Below, in pieces: positions 49,818-62,002 of a stretch of 64,000 nt of DNA. The position numbers and the translations under genes are program-made. Source of the stretch: Panacagrimonas sp. (GTDB lineage: Bacteria > Pseudomonadota > Gammaproteobacteria > Nevskiales > Nevskiaceae); contig NZ_JAJFBP010000018.1 of the NCBI RefSeq assembly GCF_020697055.1, positions 42,730 to 106,729 on the forward strand. Reading direction: 5' to 3'. Position 1 is the stretch's first letter; each line of letters opens with the position of its first letter. Under the pieces are notes generated by a model, which worked only from the letters and a program-made list of their open reading frames with translations, was not told the origin of the DNA and made no database searches.

Positions 49818-50603
49818 TCAGGAGACCGAACGGGCCGACGCCGCGAACCCCTGCAGCTGGGCCAACGTAAGCCATCCACCGTCCAGCGGGCCACGCGCCG
49901 TTCGCACGGGCTGGTCCGGTTCACCGCAGCCGTCGAGCACCATCACCGCGCTCGAGAAATCTTCGCCTTCGGTATTGGCGTTCGTTGTGACGATGGTCGG
50001 AACACCGGCCGCGACGGCAGCGCGCAGGCCGATCGCCGAGTCCTCGAGCGCCACACATTCGCGTGCACCGAGGCCGAGCTTGGACAGCGCGAGCAGATAG
50101 GTATCGGGTGCCGGCTTCTTGCGTGGCACGTCTTCGCCGCAAACGACCAGATCGATCCGATCGGCGAGTTCTTCGCCCAGGCCGTAGCGAAGCACCGGCT
50201 TGAGGCTCGCGCGGCTGGCGTTGCTGACCAGCGCCACGCGCAGCCCTGCCGCATCCGCCTCGCGGATCAGGCGCGCCACGCCCGGACGCAGCGGGACTCG
50301 TCCCTTGCGCAGGTAGCGGCGGAAGTAGTGCGACTTCAGGCCATGCACCTCGTGCACCCATGCCTGCGGATCGGCCGCGAACGCTGCGGCGTGCTCACCG
50401 AGTTCCGGCTTGTAGTGGTTGACGTAGTGCAGCAGGCGTTCCTTGCCCCCCGGCTGTTCGAGCAGCTTGCGGTAGAGCTTGGGTCCCCAGCGGAAGCCCA
50501 GTCCGAGCTTGCGGAACGCGCGGTTGTAGGCGGGACGATGACCGTGACGCTCGGTGTCCGCCACCGTGCCGTCGACATCGAGGAGCAGAGCCCGAAGACT
50601 CAC
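49818..50603 (-). CDS. HAD-superfamily phosphatase, CbbY/Gph-like
   Basis: This 261-residue protein has motif I with nucleophile Asp9 and Asp11 (LLLDVDGTVADTE), an alpha-helical cap, motif II (LVSNAS), motif III Lys in RKKPAPDTYLLAL and motif IV (ALEDSAIGLRAAVAAG). It resembles CbbY-type phosphatases acting on sugar phosphates such as xylulose-1,5-bisphosphate. The GTG at 50603 has GAGGGG upstream and begins the motif I strand; earlier starts add non-family residues. It is 46 bases upstream of the AGPS-like gene on the same strand. Confidence 0.87.
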   Translation of the reverse strand: MSLRALLLDVDGTVADTERHGHRPAYNRAFRKLGLGFRWGPKLYRKLLEQPGGKERLLHYVNHYKPELGEHAAAFAADPQAWVHEVHGLKSHYFRRYLRKGRVPLRPGVARLIREADAAGLRVALVSNASRASLKPVLRYGLGEELADRIDLVVCGEDVPRKKPAPDTYLLALSKLGLGARECVALEDSAIGLRAAVAAGVPTIVTTNANTEGEDFSSAVMVLDGCGEPDQPVRTARGPLDGGWLTLAQLQGFAASARSVS

Positions 50604-50784
50604 GGCCGCCCCTCGATGCGACGCGGAATTCTGGATTCCGCGAGGGACACGGGTCCCGAGTTCGCACGACCGGATTGCATGACCGCAAAAGGGTAACACA
50701 TCCTCTCTGCAATCAAGCGGTTCCCGTTGCTTTCTCATCCAGCTTTTGCGACCGTTCCGATCTCCTGTTGCCCCTCCCGTCGGA

Positions 50785-51642
50785 ATGTCGCCCTACGTCG
50801 GTCGCTTCGCGCCCACCCCCTCCGGCTCCCTGCATCTGGGTTCGCTGGTGACGGCGTTGGGAAGCTGGCTCGATGCCCGCGCAGCGGCGGGACGCTGGGC
50901 GCTGCGGATCGACGATCTCGATCGCCCGCGCGTGCGCTCAGGCGCCGAGGGCGAGATCGTGCGACAGCTCGAGGCACATGGGCTGTGGTGGGACGGACCC
51001 ATCCGAAGACAGAGCGAACACATCGCCGAATACCGGGAAACCCTCGAGCGGCTGCGTGCAATGGGCTGCGTCTACGCATGTCGCTGCACGCGTGCGGAGC
51101 TGGCGCGGCTGTCGACACCTGCCGACGCGAACGACGAGACCGAGGCGCCTTATCCCGGAACTTGCAGCACCGCGGACTGGCCGGATGTCGACGCTGCATT
51201 GAGGGTGCGCATCGATCCGCCCGGCATCGACGATGTCGGCGGGGATTTCATCGTGCGCCGCCGCGACGAGCAGATCGGTTACCAGCTCGCGTGCGCAGTC
51301 GACGAGCACGCCATGGGTATCACCGATGTGGTGCGAGGCGCGGACCTGGTGCAGTCGGGCCGCCGTCAACGCTGGCTCCTCGGCCGGCTCGGCTTGGCGA
51401 CACCCCGGTATCGTCATTTGCCTCTCGTACTGGCGCCGGACGGCCGCAAGCTCAGCAAGAGCACCGAATCCCAGCCGATTCGATCCGATCAGGCGCCCGC
51501 GAATCTTCGGCTGGCCCTGCGGCTTCTGGGACAGGAGGGGGCGATCGACGTCGGTGGATCCGATGTGAGACCCCTGCTGCAGGCCGCAACGGCGCGGTGG
51601 GCCCCCGAACGAATCCCGACCGGGCCCGTAAGAATGACGTAA
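50785..51642 (+). CDS. gluQ: Glutamyl-Q tRNA(Asp) synthetase
   Basis: This 285-residue protein is a GluRS catalytic core without the anticodon-binding domains. It has the HIGH-like motif GSLHLGSLVTAL, a CRCTRAEL zinc segment with later Cys, and the KMSKS-like motif GRKLSKST. It activates glutamate without tRNA and adds it to queuosine 34 of tRNA-Asp. The ATG at 50785 begins MSPYVGRFAPTPSG, which is the family start. It is divergent from the HAD gene and lies 47 bases upstream of phaR. Confidence 0.95.
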   Translation: MSPYVGRFAPTPSGSLHLGSLVTALGSWLDARAAAGRWALRIDDLDRPRVRSGAEGEIVRQLEAHGLWWDGPIRRQSEHIAEYRETLERLRAMGCVYACRCTRAELARLSTPADANDETEAPYPGTCSTADWPDVDAALRVRIDPPGIDDVGGDFIVRRRDEQIGYQLACAVDEHAMGITDVVRGADLVQSGRRQRWLLGRLGLATPRYRHLPLVLAPDGRKLSKSTESQPIRSDQAPANLRLALRLLGQEGAIDVGGSDVRPLLQAATARWAPERIPTGPVRMT

Positions 51643-51675
51643 GCCTTTGTTGCAGGCGGCTGATTCTGGCATTCT

Positions 51676-51693
51676 TAGCGCACTGCAACATGG
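51676..51693 (+). promoter_or_regulatory. Putative PhaR operator overlapping the phaR start
   Basis: TAGCGCACTGCAACATGG overlaps the phaR initiation codon. It contains GCACTGCAA, similar to TGC-rich sites bound by PhaR in other bacteria. A 15/18 match lies exactly 600 bases downstream in the next promoter. This fits negative autoregulation of phaR. Confidence 0.55.
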
Positions 51694-52193
51694 CTTCGAA
51701 AATGAGCGACCTCCGCGTCATCAAGAAGTACCCGAATCGCCGTTTGTACGACACGGAGATCAGCCGGTACATCACGTTGGAAGAAGTGCGTCAGCTCGTA
51801 CTGCAGAACGTCCGCTTCCGCGTCGAAGACAAGCGCACGCGCGAGGACATCACGCGCAGCATCCTGCTGCAGGTGATCGCCGAGCAGGAGGAAGGCGGCG
51901 ATCCGATCTTCACCACCGAACTGCTGACTTTCATCATCCGGTTCTACGGCGATCCGATGCAGCCCAGCATCAGCCGTTACCTGGAGCTGTCGTTGCAGCT
52001 CTTCATGCAGCAGCAGGGAAATTTCACCGAGCAGCTCCGCGGCATGCTCGGTCAGGCCCAGCAGCCCCTTCACGCACTCAAGGAACTTGCCGATCGGCAG
52101 GTGCCGATCTGGAGAACGGTGCGCAAGGAGTTCCTGCGCAACCTGTCGCGCACCAAGCTCAACAAGCTCTCTCGGACCGACACTCCAGACTGA
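51690..52193 (+). CDS. phaR: Polyhydroxyalkanoate synthesis repressor PhaR
   Basis: This 167-residue protein has the N-terminal PHA-accumulation regulator DNA-binding domain (RVIKKYPNRRLYDTEISRYITL) and the PHB-accumulation domain (RSILLQVIAEQEEGGDPIFTTELLTFIIRFYGD). PhaR binds both DNA and nascent PHA granules and releases phasin and PHA genes when granules form. No phaC or phasin gene is in the window. ATG at 51690 is used; ATG at 51702 is an alternative that would leave the operator outside the coding region. Confidence 0.93.
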   Translation: MASKMSDLRVIKKYPNRRLYDTEISRYITLEEVRQLVLQNVRFRVEDKRTREDITRSILLQVIAEQEEGGDPIFTTELLTFIIRFYGDPMQPSISRYLELSLQLFMQQQGNFTEQLRGMLGQAQQPLHALKELADRQVPIWRTVRKEFLRNLSRTKLNKLSRTDTPD

Positions 52194-52249
52194 GTCAGGT
52201 CCTGCGTGAGGTGGGGCATTTGGCCCTTGAATTGCTGCGGATTTCCGTG

Positions 52250-52279
52250 TTGACAAGCCCGTCAGCCGGATTCTATAGT
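52250..52279 (+). promoter_or_regulatory. Sigma-70 type promoter downstream of phaR
   Basis: A perfect TTGACA (52250-52255) is separated by 18 bases from TATAGT (52274-52279). It stands 57 bases after the phaR stop, points away from phaR and is followed by no ORF on the plus strand, only by a hairpin-rich stretch ending in a terminator. Confidence 0.8.
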
Positions 52280-52293
52280 GCACCGCAACATAG
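52276..52293 (+). promoter_or_regulatory. Second copy of the phaR-type element, over the sRNA start
   Basis: TAGTGCACCGCAACATAG matches the phaR operator candidate at 15 of 18 positions. It covers the -10 end and the predicted transcription start, an ideal site for repression by PhaR. Confidence 0.55.
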
Positions 52294-52411
52294 ATCGTGC
52301 AGAAAACGAGCGCCTAAGGCGCTCAAATTATTCTGAACTTTCTTAGATCTCCTCCAGAAAGGCCTTGCGCCTTTCTCGCACTCGCCCCCGCTTTCGCGGG
52401 GGTATTTTTTT
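52286..52411 (+). ncRNA. Candidate small RNA with anti-Shine-Dalgarno tract
   Basis: From the predicted start near 52286 the transcript would be about 125 bases with three stems: GAGCGCC/GGCGCTC (52308-52324), AGAAAGGC/GCCTTTCT (52356-52376) and the terminator stem (52385-52402). The unpaired CTCCTCC at 52349-52355 is complementary to ribosome-binding sites. No ORF is supported. I do not recognise a known RNA family. Its promoter overlaps a phaR-like element. Confidence 0.6.
52385..52411 (+). terminator. Rho-independent terminator of the candidate small RNA
   Basis: CCCCCGC / GCGGGGG with a TTTC loop is followed by TATTTTTTT. It ends a transcript running from the strong promoter at 52250. 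A phaR transcript reading through would also stop here. Confidence 0.92.
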
Positions 52412-52509
52412 GGCCGACGTATCGACTTTGGGAAACCTGATCGGCGAGTCGGGCGATTCTGCGTGATCGACTTCTCAATGGCAAGCCAATCACGCGGAAC
52501 CGAACGTCC

Positions 52510-54618
<2,109 letters not shown>

Positions 54619-54663
54619 TATTCAGCTCGCAGGTAGAGGGCTATCGAAGTGATCGAGACTCGC

Positions 54664-54693
54664 AAACGAAACTGCGCCGCTTAGCGGCGCAGT
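54664..54693 (-). terminator. Terminator overlapping the rpsO stop codon
   Basis: ACTGCGCCGC / GCGGCGCAGT forms a 10-bp stem whose 3-base loop is the rpsO TAA, followed on the minus strand by TTTCGTTTG. It probably ends part of the rpsO mRNA and separates it from pnp, as the t1 terminator does in E. coli. Confidence 0.75.
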
Positions 54694-54950
54694 CCCAGTT
54701 CGGAAATCAGCTTCGTGTAGCGGGCCTCGTCCTTGCCCTTCAGATAGTCCAACAGACGACGGCGCTGGTTCACCAGTTTGAGCAGGCCACGACGCGAGTG
54801 ATGGTCCTTGGCGTGCTTCTCGAAATGTCCGCCCAAATCGACGATACGGGCTGAAAGCAGGGCAACCTGCACCTCGGGCGATCCCGTGTCGTTCTTACCA
54901 CGGGCGTGCTTCTGAACCACACCCTGCTTCTGTTCTACCGAAAGAGTCAT
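54681..54950 (-). CDS. rpsO: 30S ribosomal protein S15
   Basis: This 89-residue protein begins [23 protein letters not shown] and has the family core [22 protein letters not shown] ending in LGLRR. It binds the central domain of 16S rRNA. The start at 54950 gives the normal length; the frame reaches 54974 without support. It is followed by pnp, the conserved order that permits feedback control of rpsO and processing by PNPase. Confidence 0.97.
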   Translation of the reverse strand: MTLSVEQKQGVVQKHARGKNDTGSPEVQVALLSARIVDLGGHFEKHAKDHHSRRGLLKLVNQRRRLLDYLKGKDEARYTKLISELGLRR

Positions 54951-55030
54951 CTCAAACGCTCCAAACGCGACCAATCCGTGAATGATTTCCTTACAAAGCT
55001 CGCCATTCTAGCTGGCGGACCGCTGATGCC

Positions 55031-55957
55031 TCAAGCCGAAATTGCGCCGCCGAGCCATCGCCGCGGCCACAACCGGCCATCCGGCGCGATGCGCCCGACC
55101 CCTTTGAGGACCCCGGACTCGTTCATGACGGCAATGGCAGCGTCGTCGGCAAGCTCGACCCGCGGGCACTCGATCGCCTGACCGCGCGCAAAACGGTGCA
55201 AGACGCCTTCCGGGACCCGCACTTGCGGCCACCCGACCACCGCTGCCGACATCGGCAAAAGGACCCGGTCGACGGACTCCAAGCCCATCTCAGCCATCTC
55301 GCGCAGCTGATCCAGCGACCAGACCTGCCCATGCGAGAACGGATCCACCCGCGTCCGTCGCAGCGAAGATAGATGCGCACAGTGACCCAGCGCCGAAGCC
55401 AGATCTTCTGCCAGCGTCCGGATATAGGTGCCCTTGGAGCAGGTCACGGTCAGTTCGAGTTCGCCATCCTGCAGCGAAATCAGCTCCAGCTCGTGGATCA
55501 CCACCTCGCGAGCGGCGCGCTCCACTTCCTCGCCGGCCCGGGCCAGCTCGTACAACGGCCGCCCATCACGTTTGAGTGCCGAATACATCGGCGGAACTTG
55601 TCGAATGGGGCCGAGGAAGCGGTCCCGGATCGAGCGGAAATCCTCGAGCCTCAGCGAACCGGGGTCAGAGGTCGCGATCACCTCCCCTTCGGCGTCCCCC
55701 GTGGTGGTGCGACTACCCAACCGGACACGGGCCGAATACGCCTTGTCGGCGTCGAGCAACAGGCCGCAGAGCTTGGTCGCTTCGCCGAAGCAAACCGGCA
55801 GAAGTCCGGTCGCGAGCGGATCGAGGCTGCCGGTATGACCGGCTTTTTCGGCCCGGAATACACGACGCGCGGCCTGCAGCGCCTGGTTCGAGCTCAGGCC
55901 AAATGGCTTGTCCAGCAACAGGATGCCGTCGAGATTGCGGCGGTCAATGCGGGCCAC
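55031..55957 (-). CDS. truB: tRNA pseudouridine-55 synthase TruB
   Basis: This 308-residue protein has the core LDGILLLDKPFGLSSN, the catalytic Asp46 in AGHTGSLDPLATGLLP and KRDGRPLYELARAGEEV, with a C-terminal PUA domain. It makes pseudouridine 55 in the T-loop of tRNAs. The GTG at 55957 places family length and the LDGILLLDKP strand correctly, 10 bases after the rbfA stop; an ATG at 56017 would overlap rbfA by 50 bases. Confidence 0.95.
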   Translation of the reverse strand: MARIDRRNLDGILLLDKPFGLSSNQALQAARRVFRAEKAGHTGSLDPLATGLLPVCFGEATKLCGLLLDADKAYSARVRLGSRTTTGDAEGEVIATSDPGSLRLEDFRSIRDRFLGPIRQVPPMYSALKRDGRPLYELARAGEEVERAAREVVIHELELISLQDGELELTVTCSKGTYIRTLAEDLASALGHCAHLSSLRRTRVDPFSHGQVWSLDQLREMAEMGLESVDRVLLPMSAAVVGWPQVRVPEGVLHRFARGQAIECPRVELADDAAIAVMNESGVLKGVGRIAPDGRLWPRRWLGGAISA

Positions 55958-55967
55958 GTAGGTCGGC

Positions 55968-56348
55968 TCAGCTGTCGTCGCGCTCGCGCGTATGGGACTC
56001 GTCGGCGGCCACCGCATCGCGGATCAATCGATTCAGTCGGTCGGCCTGACGGACCTGGGTGTCTGCGCGAAAGTGCAGCTGCGGGACGTAGCGCATGCGC
56101 AAGCGCGAGCCCAGGCCCTTGCGCAGCAGCGGCACCGCGCCGGCGAGCGCTTTCACGGACGCGGCAAGCTCCTCATCGGTGCCCAGCGAACTGACCAGCA
56201 CCGTGGCGTTGCGCAGATCGGGCGAAACGTCGACCTGCGTGATCGACACGCCGGCCACGCGAGGATCGGTCAGGGTCTCGACCACGAGCGCCGCCACTTC
56301 ACGCTGCAACTGGGTGTTGATACGCAGCTTTCGCGGATATTCCTTCAT
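55968..56348 (-). CDS. rbfA: Ribosome-binding factor A
   Basis: This 126-residue KH-fold protein starts MKEYPRKLRINTQLQREVAALV and has the SITQVDVSPDLRNATVLVS and RLRMRYVPQLHFRAD segments. It binds the 30S subunit during late 16S rRNA maturation. It lies between a glutathione-transferase-like gene and truB, whereas in most gammaproteobacteria it follows infB directly. The start at 56348 gives the normal length; seven extra upstream codons are open. Confidence 0.95.
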   Translation of the reverse strand: MKEYPRKLRINTQLQREVAALVVETLTDPRVAGVSITQVDVSPDLRNATVLVSSLGTDEELAASVKALAGAVPLLRKGLGSRLRMRYVPQLHFRADTQVRQADRLNRLIRDAVAADESHTRERDDS

Positions 56349-56365
56349 GTTCGTCGTCGTCCGAA

Positions 56366-57025
56366 TCAATCCCGATCAGGCGCGCCCAGCGGGAAGAAAG
56401 CGCGAAACGGTCGCGCCTCGTCCACCGCTCGCGCAAATGAAGGTCGCTCGAGCAATCGGCGTCGATAGGCCCGCAGATCGCCGCAGCTTCCGGGGATCGG
56501 GTGTACCCAATCGGCGTAGAACAGCGCCGGAGCCGCCGCGCATTCCGCCAGGCCAAAACCGCTGGACGCCGCCCATTCGCGGCCACGCAACTCACCATCG
56601 ATCCAGCGATAGGCCGAATCGAGCAACCCACGCGCCTCATCGACTCCGTGAGGATCTCGGATGTCCGGCGCGCGTAGCGCATCGAACACGACCTTCTGCA
56701 TCGGCGACATCACGTACTGGTCGAAGAACCGGTCGAGGAAGCGGACCTGCAACGCCGCCTCCGGATCAGACGGAATGAATTTCACCGGCCCAGGAAACCG
56801 GATGTCGAGATACTCGACGATGAGGCTCGACTCCACCACGACGCGCTCCCCGTCCGTGAGCAAGGGCATGCGCTTGAGCGGCCACAATCGGGCGTGCTCT
56901 GCGGCGTTCCGCGGCTGGTCGGGCGACAGGTGGCGGAACTCGAACTCGATGCCGTTCTCGTACAGCGGAATCAGCACCTTCTGGCAGTACGAGGAGAAAG
57001 GATGACCGTAGAGGATCAGGGACAT
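56366..57025 (-). CDS. Glutathione S-transferase-like protein
   Basis: This 219-residue protein has a thioredoxin-fold N-terminal domain (LILYGHPFSSYCQKVLIPLYENGIEF with a SSYC start, then VVESSLIVEYLD for glutathione binding) and an all-helical C-terminal domain. It resembles GST-like or stringent-starvation-like proteins. It stands between infB and rbfA, 17 bases before rbfA, so it is co-transcribed with translation genes. The role may be oxidative or electrophile defence; the substrate is unknown. Confidence 0.88.
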   Translation of the reverse strand: MSLILYGHPFSSYCQKVLIPLYENGIEFEFRHLSPDQPRNAAEHARLWPLKRMPLLTDGERVVVESSLIVEYLDIRFPGPVKFIPSDPEAALQVRFLDRFFDQYVMSPMQKVVFDALRAPDIRDPHGVDEARGLLDSAYRWIDGELRGREWAASSGFGLAECAAAPALFYADWVHPIPGSCGDLRAYRRRLLERPSFARAVDEARPFRAFFPLGAPDRD

Positions 57026-57064
57026 CGAGGGTTCTCCTTCGACGGTGATGCAGCAGCGACATCC

Positions 57065-57087
57065 GCCGGGCCTGCAACAGGCCCGGC
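57065..57087. other. Intercistronic hairpin between infB and the GST-like gene
   Basis: GCCGGGCCTG / CAGGCCCGGC with a 3-base loop lies in the 70-bp gap. There is no T-run after it on the minus strand, so it may pause or stabilise rather than end the transcript. Confidence 0.5.
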
Positions 57088-57095
57088 GAAACCGA

Positions 57096-59771
<2,676 letters not shown>

Positions 59772-59806
59772 GATGGCGTCAAATTCCTGCTAGATGCGGC
59801 ACTGAT

Positions 59807-61294
59807 TCAGGCGTAGACCTTCTGTCTCGCCGCCATGATCAGCGCCTGGGCCTCGTTTTGATCCATCTCGATGACTTCGAGAAGTTCATCGGTGGCGAGG
59901 TCGGCTAGATTCTCGGCGGTGACGATGCCGGCACCCGCCAGGGTGTATGCGAGTTCCTCGTTCATTCCTTCGACCGCGAGCAGATCCTCGGCCGGCGCAA
60001 CGTCGGCGGCCCGTTCGGCTTTGGCGATGGCTTTGGTCAGGAGCACGTCCTGCGCTCGCGAACGAAGTTCCTCGACGATGGCTTCGTCGAATTCCTCGAT
60101 GTGCTGGAGTTCTTCGACCGGCACGTACGCCACCTCTTCGAGGGTGGTGAAGCCTTCGTCGACGAGAACACCGGCAACCTCGGCATCAACATCGAGCTCG
60201 GCCATGAACATTTCAAGGACCCCTCGGTTCTCTTCGTCCTTCTTGGACTCGAGATCACCGGTGGTCATGACGTTGAGCACCCAACCCGTCAACTCGGATG
60301 CGAGGCGCACGTTCTGACCGCCGCGACCGATCGCCTGAGCCAGCTTGTCCTCGGCCACGCCGATCGACATGGCGTGCGCTTCCTCGTCGATGACGACGTT
60401 CTCGACTTCCGCCGGTGCCATGGCGTTGATGACGAACTGCGCCGGATTCTCGTCCCACGGGACGATGTCGACGCGCTCGCCGGCGAGTTCGTTCGAGACG
60501 CTCTGGACACGTGAGCCGCGCATGCCGACGCAAGCGCCGACCGGATCGATGCGCTTGTCCTTGGCCTGCACCGCGATCTTGGCGCGCAGACCCGGATCGC
60601 GAGCAGCGCCCTTGAGCTCGATCAGCCCCTGCGCAATTTCCGGAACCTCGAGCTTGAACAGCTCCATCAGGTATTTCGGCGAAGTGCGCGACATGAACAG
60701 CTGCGGACCCCGAATCTGCGGGCTGACCTCGTACAGATAGCCGCGAATGCGGTCACCAGGGCGAGCCGGCTCGCGCGGAATCAGATGCTCGCGCGGGATG
60801 ATGGCCTCTGCGTTCCCGCCAAGATCCACGATCACCGCACCACGCTCGAGTCGCTTGATCAGGCCGGTGAGCAGTTCGCCCACCCGATCCTTGTACGCCT
60901 CGACCACCTGCGCGCGCTCGGCCTCGCGCACCTTCTGCACGATGACCTGCTTGGCACGCTGGGCGCCGATGCGGCCGAAGTCGACCGAATCGATCTTCTG
61001 CTCGATGACCTCGCCCGGCTGGATGCTGGGATGGTCCTTCTGGGCGTAGGTGAGCTTGATCTGCCGTTCCGGAAACTCGAAATCTTCGCTCTCGTCCTCG
61101 AGCACCGTCCAGCGGCGGAACGACTCGTATTCGCCCGTCTCGCGATCGATCGCGACCCGAACGTCCGACTCGTCGCCGTACTGTTCCTTGGTAGCCGAGG
61201 CGAGCGCGGCTTCCAACGCGTTGAAGATCGTGTCCTTGTCCACGCCCTTCTCGTTGGAGACCACGTCGGCCATCAACAGAATGTTCTTGTTCAC
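59807..61294 (-). CDS. nusA: Transcription termination/antitermination factor NusA
   Basis: This 495-residue protein has an N-terminal RNA-polymerase-binding domain (about 1-125), an S1 domain, two KH domains (near 205-340, with VGACVGMRGSRVQSV and AIGRGGQNVRLASEL) and two C-terminal acidic repeats, ending in QNEAQALIMAARQKVYA. It modulates pausing, termination and antitermination. The start is a GTG whose bases overlap the rimP stop (GTGA). Confidence 0.97.
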   Translation of the reverse strand: MNKNILLMADVVSNEKGVDKDTIFNALEAALASATKEQYGDESDVRVAIDRETGEYESFRRWTVLEDESEDFEFPERQIKLTYAQKDHPSIQPGEVIEQKIDSVDFGRIGAQRAKQVIVQKVREAERAQVVEAYKDRVGELLTGLIKRLERGAVIVDLGGNAEAIIPREHLIPREPARPGDRIRGYLYEVSPQIRGPQLFMSRTSPKYLMELFKLEVPEIAQGLIELKGAARDPGLRAKIAVQAKDKRIDPVGACVGMRGSRVQSVSNELAGERVDIVPWDENPAQFVINAMAPAEVENVVIDEEAHAMSIGVAEDKLAQAIGRGGQNVRLASELTGWVLNVMTTGDLESKKDEENRGVLEMFMAELDVDAEVAGVLVDEGFTTLEEVAYVPVEELQHIEEFDEAIVEELRSRAQDVLLTKAIAKAERAADVAPAEDLLAVEGMNEELAYTLAGAGIVTAENLADLATDELLEVIEMDQNEAQALIMAARQKVYA

Positions 61295-61767
61295 GCCTCA
61301 CCCTCGGCCGTTTTCGATGAATAGTCGGGAACCAGACGGGCCCGCGAGATCGCGGAGAACGCCAGCTGTACCTCGCCCCGGTCTGCCGTCAGCCGGACCA
61401 CCTCGGGACCCACGCCGAGGATCACGCCCACGAAGCGGCGCTGTCCGTTGATCGGCGTTTCCAGTTCCACGCGCGCCTTGCGCCCCGTGAAACGTTCGAA
61501 GTGCACCGGCTTGGTCAACGGCCGGTCGAGCCCTGGCGACGACACCTCCAGTTGGAACGCGGTCTTGATCGGATCCTCGACATCGAGCAGTGCCGCGACC
61601 TCGCGGCTGACCTGCTCGCAGTCCCCCAAGGTGACCCCGCCCGCTGCATCGAGATACAACCGCAGCAAGGCCGAACGGCCCTGCGGACTGAATTCGAGCA
61701 ACAGCAACTCGTAGCCGAGAGATTCGACCAGGGGCTCCAGCAATTGAGTTAGGCGATCCTGCAACAC
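61291..61767 (-). CDS. rimP: Ribosome maturation factor RimP
   Basis: This 158-residue protein has the RimP core LLEPLVESLGYELLLLEFSPQGR, DCEQVSREVAALLDVEDPI and EVSSPGLDRPLTKPVHFERF. It helps mature the 30S subunit. GTG at 61767 is preferred, with AAAGG 12-15 bases upstream; the open frame to 61827 would be encoded through a transcription terminator. It lies between tRNA-fMet and nusA, as in E. coli. Confidence 0.95.
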   Translation of the reverse strand: MLQDRLTQLLEPLVESLGYELLLLEFSPQGRSALLRLYLDAAGGVTLGDCEQVSREVAALLDVEDPIKTAFQLEVSSPGLDRPLTKPVHFERFTGRKARVELETPINGQRRFVGVILGVGPEVVRLTADRGEVQLAFSAISRARLVPDYSSKTAEGEA

Positions 61768-61796
61768 GCGTACGACAACCTTTTGGCGATACAAAC

Positions 61797-61820
61797 AAAA
61801 AAAGGCCCACTCGGGGCCTG
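61797..61820 (-). terminator. Terminator between tRNA-fMet and rimP
   Basis: On the minus strand AGGCCC / GGGCCT with a 5-base loop is followed by seven T. It lies 17 bases after the tRNA CCA end, so part of the tRNA transcripts end here and the rest read through into rimP-nusA-infB. Confidence 0.85.
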
Positions 61821-61836
61821 GTTCCAACGAAAAAGT

Positions 61837-61913
<77 letters not shown>

Positions 61914-61927
61914 CCAGACAGACGGCA

Positions 61928-61957
61928 AGTATAGCGGCGGCCGATAGACGGTCGCAA
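61928..61957 (-). promoter_or_regulatory. Promoter of the tRNA-fMet operon
   Basis: On the minus strand TTGCGA (61957-61952) and TATACT (61933-61928) are 18 bases apart, with the tRNA 5' end 15 bases downstream of the -10 box. This is a plausible strong sigma-70 promoter for tRNA-fMet and the downstream translation operon. Confidence 0.72.
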
Positions 61958-62002
61958 TCAAAATCTGGCGTGCGCCCAACTTCGGCCGCGTATCCTGCGG
62001 CG

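Noticed and set aside
61768-61827. Upstream extension of rimP
   Set aside because: The added residues would be encoded by the tRNA terminator stem and T-run; the GTG start at 61767 gives the normal protein.
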